Shown here in pieces: positions 1-5,855 of a stretch of 5,855 nt of DNA. The stretch is from Anaerolineae bacterium (GTDB lineage: Bacteria > Chloroflexota > Anaerolineae > 4572-78 > J111): assembly GCA_020433785.1 (NCBI GenBank), contig JAGRCC010000317.1, positions 1 through 5,855 on the forward strand, read 5' to 3'. The notes beneath the pieces were generated by a model. It did no database searches. It had not been told where the DNA came from and saw only the letters and a list, made by a program, of their open reading frames with translations. Both the position numbers and the translations under genes were made by a program. The number at the start of each line of letters is the position of its first letter. Positions within the stretch are counted from its first letter, which is position 1.

Positions 1-63
1 CTTAAACCCGGCGACCATATTTGGCTGGCCGGCTGTGTTTTGGCCTACGATATTGAAACGTAA
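1..63 (+). CDS. C-terminal end of an unidentified upstream gene (5' partial)
   Basis: Frame 1 is open from the window edge to a TAA at 61-63 and encodes the 20 residues LKPGDHIWLAGCVLAYDIET. I do not recognise the family, and the fragment is too short for a functional call. It is believed to be real because its stop codon is embedded in the ribosome binding site of the next gene (TAAGGAG, 61-67), leaving only 13 bases to that gene's ATG. This is the usual geometry of a co-transcribed pair, so this gene and the FGE-fold gene probably share an operon. The alternative is that the open frame is chance and the region is 5' leader; 20 open codons alone cannot exclude this. Confidence 0.5.
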   Translation, partial: LKPGDHIWLAGCVLAYDIET

Positions 64-76
64 GGAGACGACAAGT

Positions 77-853
77 ATGACTCAAGAACTCACCCCCGAA
101 CCGGATGATATCCTCGAAAAAATTATCACCTGGCCTACCGACAATAAAGAGATGGTTTTTATGGCCGGCGGACGTTTTGTCATGGGGTCTAACCAGGGCG
201 ACCCGAACCATCAACCGGAACACCACCTGGACGTGGCCGATTTCTACCTCGACCGCTGGCCGGTCACGAACGCCGAGTACAAACTATTTATCGATCAAAC
301 TGATTATCCGGTGCCCAATTATGAGGTTAGTTGGTGCAATACTAAACTCTATAATTGGGACACAAAACAGCGCACCTTTCCTAAAGACAAGGCCAATCAT
401 CCGGTTGTTTTAGTGACCTGGCAAGATGCGATGGCTTATGCGGCCTGGGCAGGGAAACGCTTGCCGACCGAAGCTGAATGGGAGCGCGCTGCCCGAGGTT
501 TCGACGGCCGCCGCTATCCGTGGGGCAATGCGTTTAGCACCGGACTGTGTAACAGCAAAGAAGCTGACTTGGGGCAAACCACTTCCGTGGGCCAATTTTC
601 ACCGGGCGGCGATACCCCCGAAGGGTTGGTGGATATGGTCGGCAACGTGTGGGAATGGACCAATAGTCTGTTTCGATCTTATCCTTATGACGCCGACGAC
701 GGCCGCGAAAGCCGGCAGGCCAGCGGCTTTCGGGTGCTGCGTGGCGCATCGTGGCGCAACGATGCCAATGTGGCTTTATGTGTCTCGCGGTTGGACGGCG
801 ACTTCAAATTTTTTAACAACGTTGGGTTTCGCTGCGCTGTGTCGCCGGAATAA
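77..853 (+). CDS. FGE-sulfatase (SUMF1/EgtB/PvdO) fold protein, probably not a true formylglycine-generating enzyme
   Basis: This 258-aa protein is almost entirely one FGE-sulfatase domain with a C-type-lectin-like fold. Family signatures run in order: MGS (residues 36-38), HPVVLVTW (108-115), GKRLPTEAEWERAARG (126-141), YPWGN (147-151), GLVDMVGNVWEWT (183-195), RVLRGASW (219-226) and GFRC (250-253). The start is ATG 77, nine bases after AAGGAG (62-67); an in-frame ATG at 35 would overlap the upstream gene and lacks this site. True FGEs oxidise a sulfatase cysteine using a cysteine pair just after the GGS(W/Y) motif. Here that segment reads SWRNDANVALC, with Asn and Ala where the pair would lie, so FGE activity is unlikely. 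No signal peptide or membrane segment is visible, so it is probably cytosolic. The family also includes ergothioneine-type oxidases, PvdO-like proteins, kinase-associated sensors and binding proteins; the actual role is unknown. The family call is firm, the function is not. Confidence 0.9.
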   Translation: MTQELTPEPDDILEKIITWPTDNKEMVFMAGGRFVMGSNQGDPNHQPEHHLDVADFYLDRWPVTNAEYKLFIDQTDYPVPNYEVSWCNTKLYNWDTKQRTFPKDKANHPVVLVTWQDAMAYAAWAGKRLPTEAEWERAARGFDGRRYPWGNAFSTGLCNSKEADLGQTTSVGQFSPGGDTPEGLVDMVGNVWEWTNSLFRSYPYDADDGRESRQASGFRVLRGASWRNDANVALCVSRLDGDFKFFNNVGFRCAVSPE

Positions 854-901
854 GGCTTACCGCGGCCTGGGTGGGGTGTAGGCTACGCCTCGCCTGTGTC
901 A
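854..901. other. Short convergent intergenic spacer without a clear terminator
   Basis: These 48 bases separate the converging stop codons of the FGE-fold gene (plus) and aroF (minus). The spacer is G+C rich and contains only short AGGC/GCCT complementary tetramers, for example at 880-883 and 887-890 around a 3-base loop. No T-tract follows on either strand. I see no convincing intrinsic terminator, so the two transcripts may run into each other or end by a factor-dependent route. Confidence 0.5.
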
Positions 902-1918
902 CTAACAAGCGCGTCCAACCGCCGAGGCCATCCTTCGCACTCTGTCCATCAAGTCGGCAAATTGGGGCAGGGTTAGAGACTGCGGGCCGTCGGACACCGC
1001 TTTGTCAGGGTCGGGGTGGGTTTCGATGATCAGCCCGTCTGCGCCGGCGGCCACGCTCGACAGTGTGACCGGCAGCACATGCCGCCGGATACCGATGCCG
1101 TGGCTGGGGTCGGCAATGACCGGCAGGTGCGACAGTTCTTTGAGCAACGGAATGGCGTTGATATCAAAGGTGTTGCGGGTGTATTTGGTGTCAAACGTGC
1201 GCACACCCCGCTCGCACAGCATCACCTGGTTGTTGCCATGCTGTAAAATATACTCGGCCGCCATCAGCAAATCCTCCAAGGTGGCTGACATCCCTCGCTT
1301 AAGCAAGACCGGTTTTTGGGCCTGGCCAACCGCGTTAAGCAGATCGTAATTTTGCATGTTGCGCGCCCCAATTTGTAAAACATCGGCATAAACCGCCACC
1401 AACGCCACTTTCGTGGGCGACATCACCTCGGTTACAATGGGCAGCCCTGTTACTTCACGGGCTTCAGCCAATAACTTTAGCCCGGTCTCGCCCAGCCCTT
1501 GAAAGCTGTAGGGTGAACTGCGCGGTTTGTACGCGCCACCTCGCAGCATCGTGGCCCCGGCTTCCTTTACCGCGTGCGCCGTTTCAAGCAGTTGCTCTCG
1601 GCTTTCCACACTACACGGACCGGCCATAACCACCAGTTTGTCATTCCCCACCGTTACATCTCTCACTTTAATGGTAGTGTTTTCCGGACGGAAGGTGCGG
1701 CTGGCCAATTTAAATTGCTGAGTGATGGCCATCGTCTCCCGAACGCCGGGCATTTGGCCGACCTTAAAGAGGTCAAGTGGTTGACCGTGGCCCTGCAAGC
1801 CAATCACCGTATTACCGGAACCTTGGGACAGATGCGTCTGCCAGCCGCAGCTTTCGGCTTCGGCTATAACATTGTCAATTTGAAAGGGCGTCGCTTCGGA
1901 GTCCATCACGATGATCAT
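902..1918 (-). CDS. aroF: 3-deoxy-7-phosphoheptulonate (DAHP) synthase, type Iβ with N-terminal regulatory domain
   Basis: The enzyme condenses phosphoenolpyruvate and erythrose 4-phosphate to DAHP, the first committed step of the shikimate pathway, in the cytosol. The 338-aa length matches the Thermotoga maritima type Iβ enzyme. Residues 1 to about 70 form the ferredoxin-like (ACT-like) regulatory domain; the rest is the TIM barrel. Visible motifs are AGPCSVES (99-106), [19 protein letters not shown] (125-143), LLKRG (205-209), CERGVRTFD (235-243), ADPSHG (269-274) and [13 protein letters not shown] (299-311). By position, the metal ligands are Cys102, His273, Glu299 and Asp310, all present. 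His29 and Ser31, at the positions I recall binding inhibitory tyrosine in the T. maritima enzyme, are also present, so feedback inhibition is likely. The ATG overlaps the pheA stop (ATGA, 1915-1918), with GGAG 10 bases upstream inside pheA, so translational coupling is expected. It is the second gene of a pheA-aroF operon. Confidence 0.96.
   Translation of the reverse strand: MIIVMDSEATPFQIDNVIAEAESCGWQTHLSQGSGNTVIGLQGHGQPLDLFKVGQMPGVRETMAITQQFKLASRTFRPENTTIKVRDVTVGNDKLVVMAGPCSVESREQLLETAHAVKEAGATMLRGGAYKPRSSPYSFQGLGETGLKLLAEAREVTGLPIVTEVMSPTKVALVAVYADVLQIGARNMQNYDLLNAVGQAQKPVLLKRGMSATLEDLLMAAEYILQHGNNQVMLCERGVRTFDTKYTRNTFDINAIPLLKELSHLPVIADPSHGIGIRRHVLPVTLSSVAAGADGLIIETHPDPDKAVSDGPQSLTLPQFADLMDRVRRMASAVGRAC
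1915..1918 (-). other. pheA/aroF ATGA stop-start overlap
   Basis: Read on the minus strand, ATGA holds the aroF start (ATG, 1918-1916) and the pheA stop (TGA, 1917-1915). A GGAG element (1929-1932) lies ten bases before the ATG, inside pheA. This arrangement typically couples translation of the two cistrons and supports both the aroF start choice and a single mRNA. Confidence 0.85.
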
Positions 1919-2796
1919 AAGTCGGCTTCTCCCACCGCGCCATTTTTAATAATGAGCGTGCCCTTATCGTCAGGATGGGGGGTGGTGGCTATGGGATAAG
2001 AGCCAAGCATCTTCACAAAGCCGGCCCGTCGTAGCAGGCCCAAGAGAGCGGCTTCGGCGACAGGATCTTGCCAATGTCCTTCAAAATCGAGATAAAATAA
2101 ATACTGCCAGGGCCGGTTACGGCGCGGGCGAGATTCGATTTTGGTCAGGTTGATATTGCGCTCGGCAAATTCCCCCAAGCAGTGATAGAGCGATCCCGGC
2201 AGGTGTCGGGCGCTAAAGATAAGGGAGGTCTTTGAGCGTTGGGCGCGGGGCGGGTCTTCGTTGCCAAGCACAAAGAAGCGAGTGTAGTTAAAGGGCGCAT
2301 CTTGAATATCCTCTTCAAGGACATCGAGATGATAGATATCGGCGGCCAGTTTACTGGCAATGACACCGAGATCGGCTTCAGGATGCTCGGCCAGATCGCG
2401 GGCGCTGCCGGCGGTGTCGAAGGCCGCAATTTCCTCCAACTTATAGCGTTGGATAAACTTTTCACATTGGCGGAGCGATTGGGATGAAGAACGGATGCGC
2501 TTTAAGCTGGATAATTTTGTTCCTGGGGCAGCCATCAACGTATGCTGGATGCGCATGATAATTTCCGCTTGAATGCGTAAGTCGCGCTCCATGAGCAGTT
2601 CGTAGGCCATTGGTTGGGAGCCGGTTAGCGCGTTCTCCACCGGCAGAATACCCAAATCGGCCTGCCGCGTTTCCACGGCGGTGAAGACATCCACCAATGA
2701 AACACAGCTGATCGTTTTAGTCGATGGTCCAAAATATTGATAGATGGCGGTTTCTGAGTAGGCGCCGCCGACCCCTTGAAACGCTATGGTTGTCAT
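1915..2796 (-). CDS. pheA: Prephenate dehydratase with C-terminal ACT domain
   Basis: This cytosolic enzyme converts prephenate to phenylpyruvate in phenylalanine synthesis. At 293 aa it is a stand-alone dehydratase, with no chorismate mutase domain. Catalytic-domain motifs are GVGGAYSE (8-15), PVENALTGS (52-60), the SSSQSLRQC segment (103-111), FDTAGSA (126-132) and the catalytic TRF triad (172-174). The ACT domain spans about 189-270. It keeps the ESRP phenylalanine-binding motif (221-224), while the usual GALV motif reads GSLY (201-204). Two otherwise common motifs differ: VENS is VENA, and SHPQAL is SSSQSL. The start is ATG 2796-2794, five bases after AGAGG (2802-2806), downstream of a good promoter at 2830-2858. 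It is the first gene of the pheA-aroF operon; its TGA overlaps the aroF ATG by four bases. Feedback inhibition by phenylalanine through the ACT domain is expected from the family. Confidence 0.95.
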   Translation of the reverse strand: MTTIAFQGVGGAYSETAIYQYFGPSTKTISCVSLVDVFTAVETRQADLGILPVENALTGSQPMAYELLMERDLRIQAEIIMRIQHTLMAAPGTKLSSLKRIRSSSQSLRQCEKFIQRYKLEEIAAFDTAGSARDLAEHPEADLGVIASKLAADIYHLDVLEEDIQDAPFNYTRFFVLGNEDPPRAQRSKTSLIFSARHLPGSLYHCLGEFAERNINLTKIESRPRRNRPWQYLFYLDFEGHWQDPVAEAALLGLLRRAGFVKMLGSYPIATTPHPDDKGTLIIKNGAVGEADL

Positions 2797-2829
2797 TTAA
2801 GCCTCTAATCCTCAAAATTTGCGGCAGGC

Positions 2830-2858
2830 AGTGTAACACGAAGGATAAGGCAAGTCAA
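2830..2858 (-). promoter_or_regulatory. Sigma70-type promoter of the pheA-aroF operon
   Basis: On the minus strand the -35 element is TTGACT (2858-2853, five of six to TTGACA) and the -10 element is TACACT (2835-2830, four of six to TATAAT). The spacer is the optimal 17 bases. A TG dinucleotide one base before the -10 makes it an extended -10. Transcription would start near 2823, giving a leader of only about 27 bases before the pheA ATG. That is too short for a T-box, riboswitch or leader-peptide attenuator, so control is probably at initiation or by feedback on the enzymes. Confidence 0.65.
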
Positions 2859-2873
2859 TAATTTACCGGGAAA

Positions 2874-3010
2874 GCAATTCTCATTTTAGGGCGAAGACCT
2901 GACAGGTTTTTGATAATTTGGTTCTATAAATGACAAATTTCCGTACCAAAGCCAGCTTTATCATAGAATTTTGGACAAAACCTGTCAGGTCTTGGCATAC
3001 CGAGAATTGC
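2874..3010. repeat. Nested inverted repeat, MITE-like or palindromic intergenic element
   Basis: The core is a perfect 17-bp inverted repeat: AAGACCTGACAGGTTTT at 2894-2910 and its exact reverse complement at 2977-2993, separated by 66 bases. Outside it lies a second perfect 9-bp pair, GCAATTCTC (2874-2882) with GAGAATTGC (3002-3010). Inside, TTCTATAAA (2922-2930) pairs with 2957-2968 apart from a 3-base bulge. The pairs nest concentrically, so the whole segment could fold as one long interrupted hairpin on either strand. Each 17-bp arm is also nearly palindromic by itself (ACCTG-A-CAGGT). No transposase is present. The structure resembles a non-autonomous mobile element or dispersed palindromic repeat; a paired regulator-binding site is the main alternative. 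Confidence 0.7.
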
Positions 3011-3192
3011 GTCAAAAATACCCATCTGATCCGCAAAATCAACAGCTTTGCCCCTACAAAAGTGACCGCATTCTTCATGATAAAGAATTATAACTTATTT
3101 TAAATAAACTATTAAGCCAATTCCACGATTATTTCGCTAGAATTAGGTCAACTTAGTTAATCTTTCAAGCGTTCCAAATAAGTGGAGAAGAA

Positions 3193-3567
3193 GTGGGGGT
3201 TGTTATGGTCATTAATAAAGCTAATCTCAATCATAAGCTTCGAACAAATTGGGTCGAAACCACGCTGGCAGCGCATCGGACCAAGATTGCGCGGGGGTTC
3301 GCCCTAATGCTCAACGGGGCGATTTTCGCGCTGTTGGGGAAAATTATTGGTTTGGTCGGCATTTATATGCTGGGCAGCGGTTTTGTAGAAATTTTTGAAC
3401 CGCTGAGTTATATCGGTCTAACCACCGGAATTGTCGTTGGCCTCATTTGTGATCTCGATGAATTTTATGCCAAAGTCATTAAGTTTACTTATTACGGCGT
3501 TATTGGAACTATCAGTGTGGGTCTGGGCATTCTGGTAGGTTGGTCAATTATGTATTTTATGGCCTAG
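3193..3567 (+). CDS. Small multi-spanning membrane protein of unknown function
   Basis: This 124-aa protein belongs to no family I recognise. A basic, polar N-terminus (about residues 1-34, with several Lys, Arg and His) precedes three hydrophobic segments: about 35-60, 68-86 and 100-123. Only two short loops separate them: GSGFVEIFEP, and a loop beginning CDLDEFYAKVIKF with three acidic residues. The helices are rich in Gly, as in tightly packed membrane bundles. There is no signal peptidase site or known motif. The start is taken as GTG 3193, five bases after GGAG (3184-3187); the in-frame ATG at 3205, preceded by a G-run, is a real alternative and would remove four residues. It stands alone: divergent from pheA and convergent with the dsbA-like gene, with a strong terminator just downstream. 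Length, hydrophobic pattern and terminator position support a real gene. Confidence 0.8.
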   Translation: MGVVMVINKANLNHKLRTNWVETTLAAHRTKIARGFALMLNGAIFALLGKIIGLVGIYMLGSGFVEIFEPLSYIGLTTGIVVGLICDLDEFYAKVIKFTYYGVIGTISVGLGILVGWSIMYFMA

Positions 3568-3620
3568 TCGTTGGCTACAACGCTAAGCACTTGATAGAAT
3601 TTTCAAATTCAACTTTGCAA

Positions 3621-3660
3621 AAAAAACAAGGGGCGGCTTGCAAGCCGCCCCTTGTTTTTT
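3621..3660. terminator. Perfect 40-nt palindromic bidirectional intrinsic terminator
   Basis: The half-site AAAAAACAAGGGGCGGCTTG (3621-3640) is followed at once by its exact reverse complement (3641-3660). The G+C-rich stem is flanked by an A-run on the left (eight A from 3619) and six T on the right (3655-3660). Each strand therefore has a stable stem followed by a U-tract. It lies 53 bases after the membrane protein stop and 15 bases after the dsbA-like stop, so it serves both convergent transcripts. Confidence 0.93.
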
Positions 3661-3675
3661 ATTCAACCAAAGTCC

Positions 3676-4578
3676 TTAGCCGCTGGTTTTTTCACCCAGA
3701 AGCTCATCGATAATACGTTCGAATTCCTCGTAAGGGTAAGCGCCGGCCAGAGGAACACCGTTGACTAAAAAGGCGGGCGTCCCTCGCACTCCCATCACTT
3801 GCGATAGACGAATATCATCTTCTAACGAACTGGTATCGGTGAAGGACGCCAAGCACTGCTCAAACGCAGCGGTGTCGAGACCGATTTGGTCGGCCAGCTT
3901 GGTCAGATTGGCCGGGGTATAGCCGATACCAATGTTGCTATACATCATTGTATGGTAGTCCCAAAATCGATCTTGCTGAGCCGCACATTCTGAAGCCTCA
4001 GCCGCCTGCATCGAATCGGCCCCTAAAATGGGAAAATGAACAAAGGCCATTTTCACTTTACCGGTTTCGATGTATTTTTCGTTGATTTTCGGCAAAACTT
4101 CCTTGGCCCAGCGAGCACAGTAACCGCAGTTGAAATCGCCAAATTCAACGATGGTGATCGGCGCTTCGGTCTGGCCCTGGTAATGGCGCGCCCCTGAACT
4201 GACGGCTAACATCACCGCCTGGTAGGGGTCCAACTCGTTGATCTCGGCCGAAGACTCGACGCTGGCCAATGGCGCAACCACCGACGGCTGTTCCGGGAAG
4301 ATGAGCGGCCGCAGGTAAAACCCACCCAGCCCGCCAACCAGCAGCCCCACAATAAGCAGCAGCCACGGACTCGACGACGATTTCGGAGGAACTGCCGCAA
4401 TTGGTTGAGGGGTAGCCGCTTCTTCAACCGGATTCTCATCAACATCTACCGCAGGGTCCGGTTGAGAGAGATCCGCCTCTGCGACCGGCGTCTCTTCAAC
4501 GTCTATCACCGGGTCTGGGGAAACAGGTTCTTCGTTAAACGGTTCATCGGTGCTTTTATTCTGTTCGAGATCGCTCAT
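3676..4578 (-). CDS. Membrane-anchored DsbA-family thiol-disulfide oxidoreductase
   Basis: This 300-aa thioredoxin-fold protein probably forms or isomerises disulfides in exported proteins outside the cytoplasmic membrane. Residues 1-68 are an acidic, Pro-rich tail; 71-89 form one membrane segment (PWLLLIVGLLVGGLGGFYL) with no signal peptidase site evident; the DsbA-like domain spans about 112-296. The active site is CGYC (151-154) after ITIVEFGDFN, and the cis-proline motif is GTPAF (Pro268). A further cysteine pair, Cys198 (ASECAA) and Cys242 (EQCLAS), sits where many soluble or anchored DsbA-like proteins carry one. The tail contains a 19-residue tandem duplication (residues 21-58). The start ATG 4578-4576 is seven bases after AAGGA (4586-4590). 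It lies 75 bases downstream of glnS on the same strand and ends just before the shared terminator. Topology (tail inside, thioredoxin domain outside) is inferred. Family assignment is secure; oxidase, reductase or isomerase direction is not. Confidence 0.93.
   Translation of the reverse strand: MSDLEQNKSTDEPFNEEPVSPDPVIDVEETPVAEADLSQPDPAVDVDENPVEEAATPQPIAAVPPKSSSSPWLLLIVGLLVGGLGGFYLRPLIFPEQPSVVAPLASVESSAEINELDPYQAVMLAVSSGARHYQGQTEAPITIVEFGDFNCGYCARWAKEVLPKINEKYIETGKVKMAFVHFPILGADSMQAAEASECAAQQDRFWDYHTMMYSNIGIGYTPANLTKLADQIGLDTAAFEQCLASFTDTSSLEDDIRLSQVMGVRGTPAFLVNGVPLAGAYPYEEFERIIDELLGEKTSG
4405..4518 (-). repeat. 57-bp in-frame tandem duplication in the DsbA-like tail
   Basis: Two adjacent 57-bp units, 4462-4518 and 4405-4461, align without gaps at about 42 of 57 bases. 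They encode PDPVIDVEETPVAEADLSQ and PDPAVDVDENPVEEAATPQ, which match at 11 of 19 residues. The units keep the acidic, Pro-rich character. The divergence suggests an old duplication that has been retained. Confidence 0.8.
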
Positions 4579-4614
4579 AGCCCTATCCTTTAAGTATTAC
4601 AATGTGTAAAACAA

Positions 4615-4641
4615 TAGCTATACTTTGCCACAAATATAGCC
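4615..4641 (-). terminator. Weak hairpin downstream of glnS, possible leaky terminator
   Basis: Read on the minus strand, GCTATATTTG (4640-4631) pairs with CAAA-G-TATAGC (4627-4617), giving a ten-pair stem with one bulged base and a 3-base loop. It is followed by ATTGTTTTAC, a broken U-rich stretch. The stem is AU rich, so termination would be partial. It lies 13 bases after the glnS stop and 37 bases before the dsbA-like start, where it could reduce read-through between the two genes. Confidence 0.35.
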
Positions 4642-4653
4642 AGGAATCAAATA

Positions 4654-5855
<1,202 letters not shown>

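Larger units (their letters stand above)
2797..3192. other. AT-rich divergent intergenic region
   Basis: These 396 bases separate the divergent pheA (minus) and small membrane protein gene (plus). The pheA end holds two Shine-Dalgarno-like elements (AGAGG 2802-2806, GAGG 2810-2813) and the promoter at 2830-2858. The middle holds the nested inverted repeat at 2874-3010. The rest, about 3075-3180, is very AT rich, with a 13-base AT palindrome at 3095-3107. A possible -10 (TAGAAT, 3138-3143) for the plus-strand gene has no convincing -35 partner. No tRNA, rRNA or convincing ORF is seen here. Confidence 0.6.

Noticed and set aside
426..881. 151-codon plus-strand ORF in another frame of the FGE-fold gene
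   Set aside because: It lies almost wholly inside a well supported gene with clear family motifs, and its own translation shows no domain.
880..890. AGGC-TAC-GCCT hairpin as terminator between the FGE-fold gene and aroF
   Set aside because: It has only a four-pair stem and no U-tract on either strand.
1574..1999. 141-codon plus-strand ORF antisense to aroF and pheA
   Set aside because: The minus-strand frames carry complete catalytic motifs. The antisense ORF has no motif or convincing start signal.
2797..2829. Phe leader peptide, T-box or riboswitch upstream of pheA
   Set aside because: The predicted leader is only about 27 bases, with no Phe-rich mini-ORF and no terminator/antiterminator pair.
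2881..3078. 65-codon minus-strand ORF across the inverted repeat
   Set aside because: It runs directly over both repeat arms, has no clear ribosome binding site and no recognisable protein features. It is most simply a chance ORF in a repeat.
3115..3143. Promoter for the small membrane protein gene using TAGAAT (3138-3143)
   Set aside because: The -10 is good but no -35-like hexamer lies at 15-18 bases upstream. It is mentioned in the intergenic entry and not called separately.
4145..4445. Overlapping minus-strand ORFs in other frames of the DsbA-like gene
   Set aside because: They are frame shadows of the tail and membrane segment coding region and show low-complexity composition only.

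Overview
This 5,855-base window looks like ordinary chromosomal DNA from a free-living bacterium of moderate G+C content, with AT-rich intergenic stretches. Several traits resemble Chloroflexota (Anaerolineae/Caldilineae-like) genomes: the type Iβ DAHP synthase, a bacterial glutaminyl-tRNA synthetase, a TM-anchored DsbA-like protein, a stand-alone FGE-fold protein and ACCTG-n-CAGGT palindromic repeats. This is an impression from memory and cannot be proven here.

Layout. (1) Positions 1-853, plus strand: the last 20 codons of an unidentified gene, then a 258-aa formylglycine-generating-enzyme (SUMF1/EgtB/PvdO) fold protein that lacks the catalytic cysteine pair of true FGEs. (2) Positions 902-2796, minus strand: a two-gene aromatic amino acid operon, pheA (prephenate dehydratase with ACT domain) then aroF (type Iβ DAHP synthase with a ferredoxin-like regulatory domain). 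The genes overlap by ATGA and follow a good sigma70-type promoter at 2830-2858. (3) Positions 2797-3192: an AT-rich intergenic region holding a nested inverted repeat (2874-3010). (4) Positions 3193-3567, plus strand: a 124-aa membrane protein of unknown function. (5) Positions 3621-3660: a perfect 40-nt palindrome acting as bidirectional terminator between convergent genes. (6) Positions 3676-5855, minus strand: a DsbA-family thiol-disulfide oxidoreductase with an acidic cytosolic tail carrying a tandem duplication, preceded by the 3' two thirds of glnS.

How the genes work together. The only clear pathway unit is pheA-aroF. It pairs the first committed step of the shikimate pathway with the prephenate-to-phenylpyruvate step, and both proteins carry amino-acid-sensing domains. 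glnS and the dsbA-like gene are co-directional but have unrelated roles, and a weak hairpin lies between them. I see no phage, IS, CRISPR or defence system. The least explained items are the nested inverted repeat, the degenerate FGE-fold protein, the orphan membrane protein and the duplicated tail of the DsbA-like protein.
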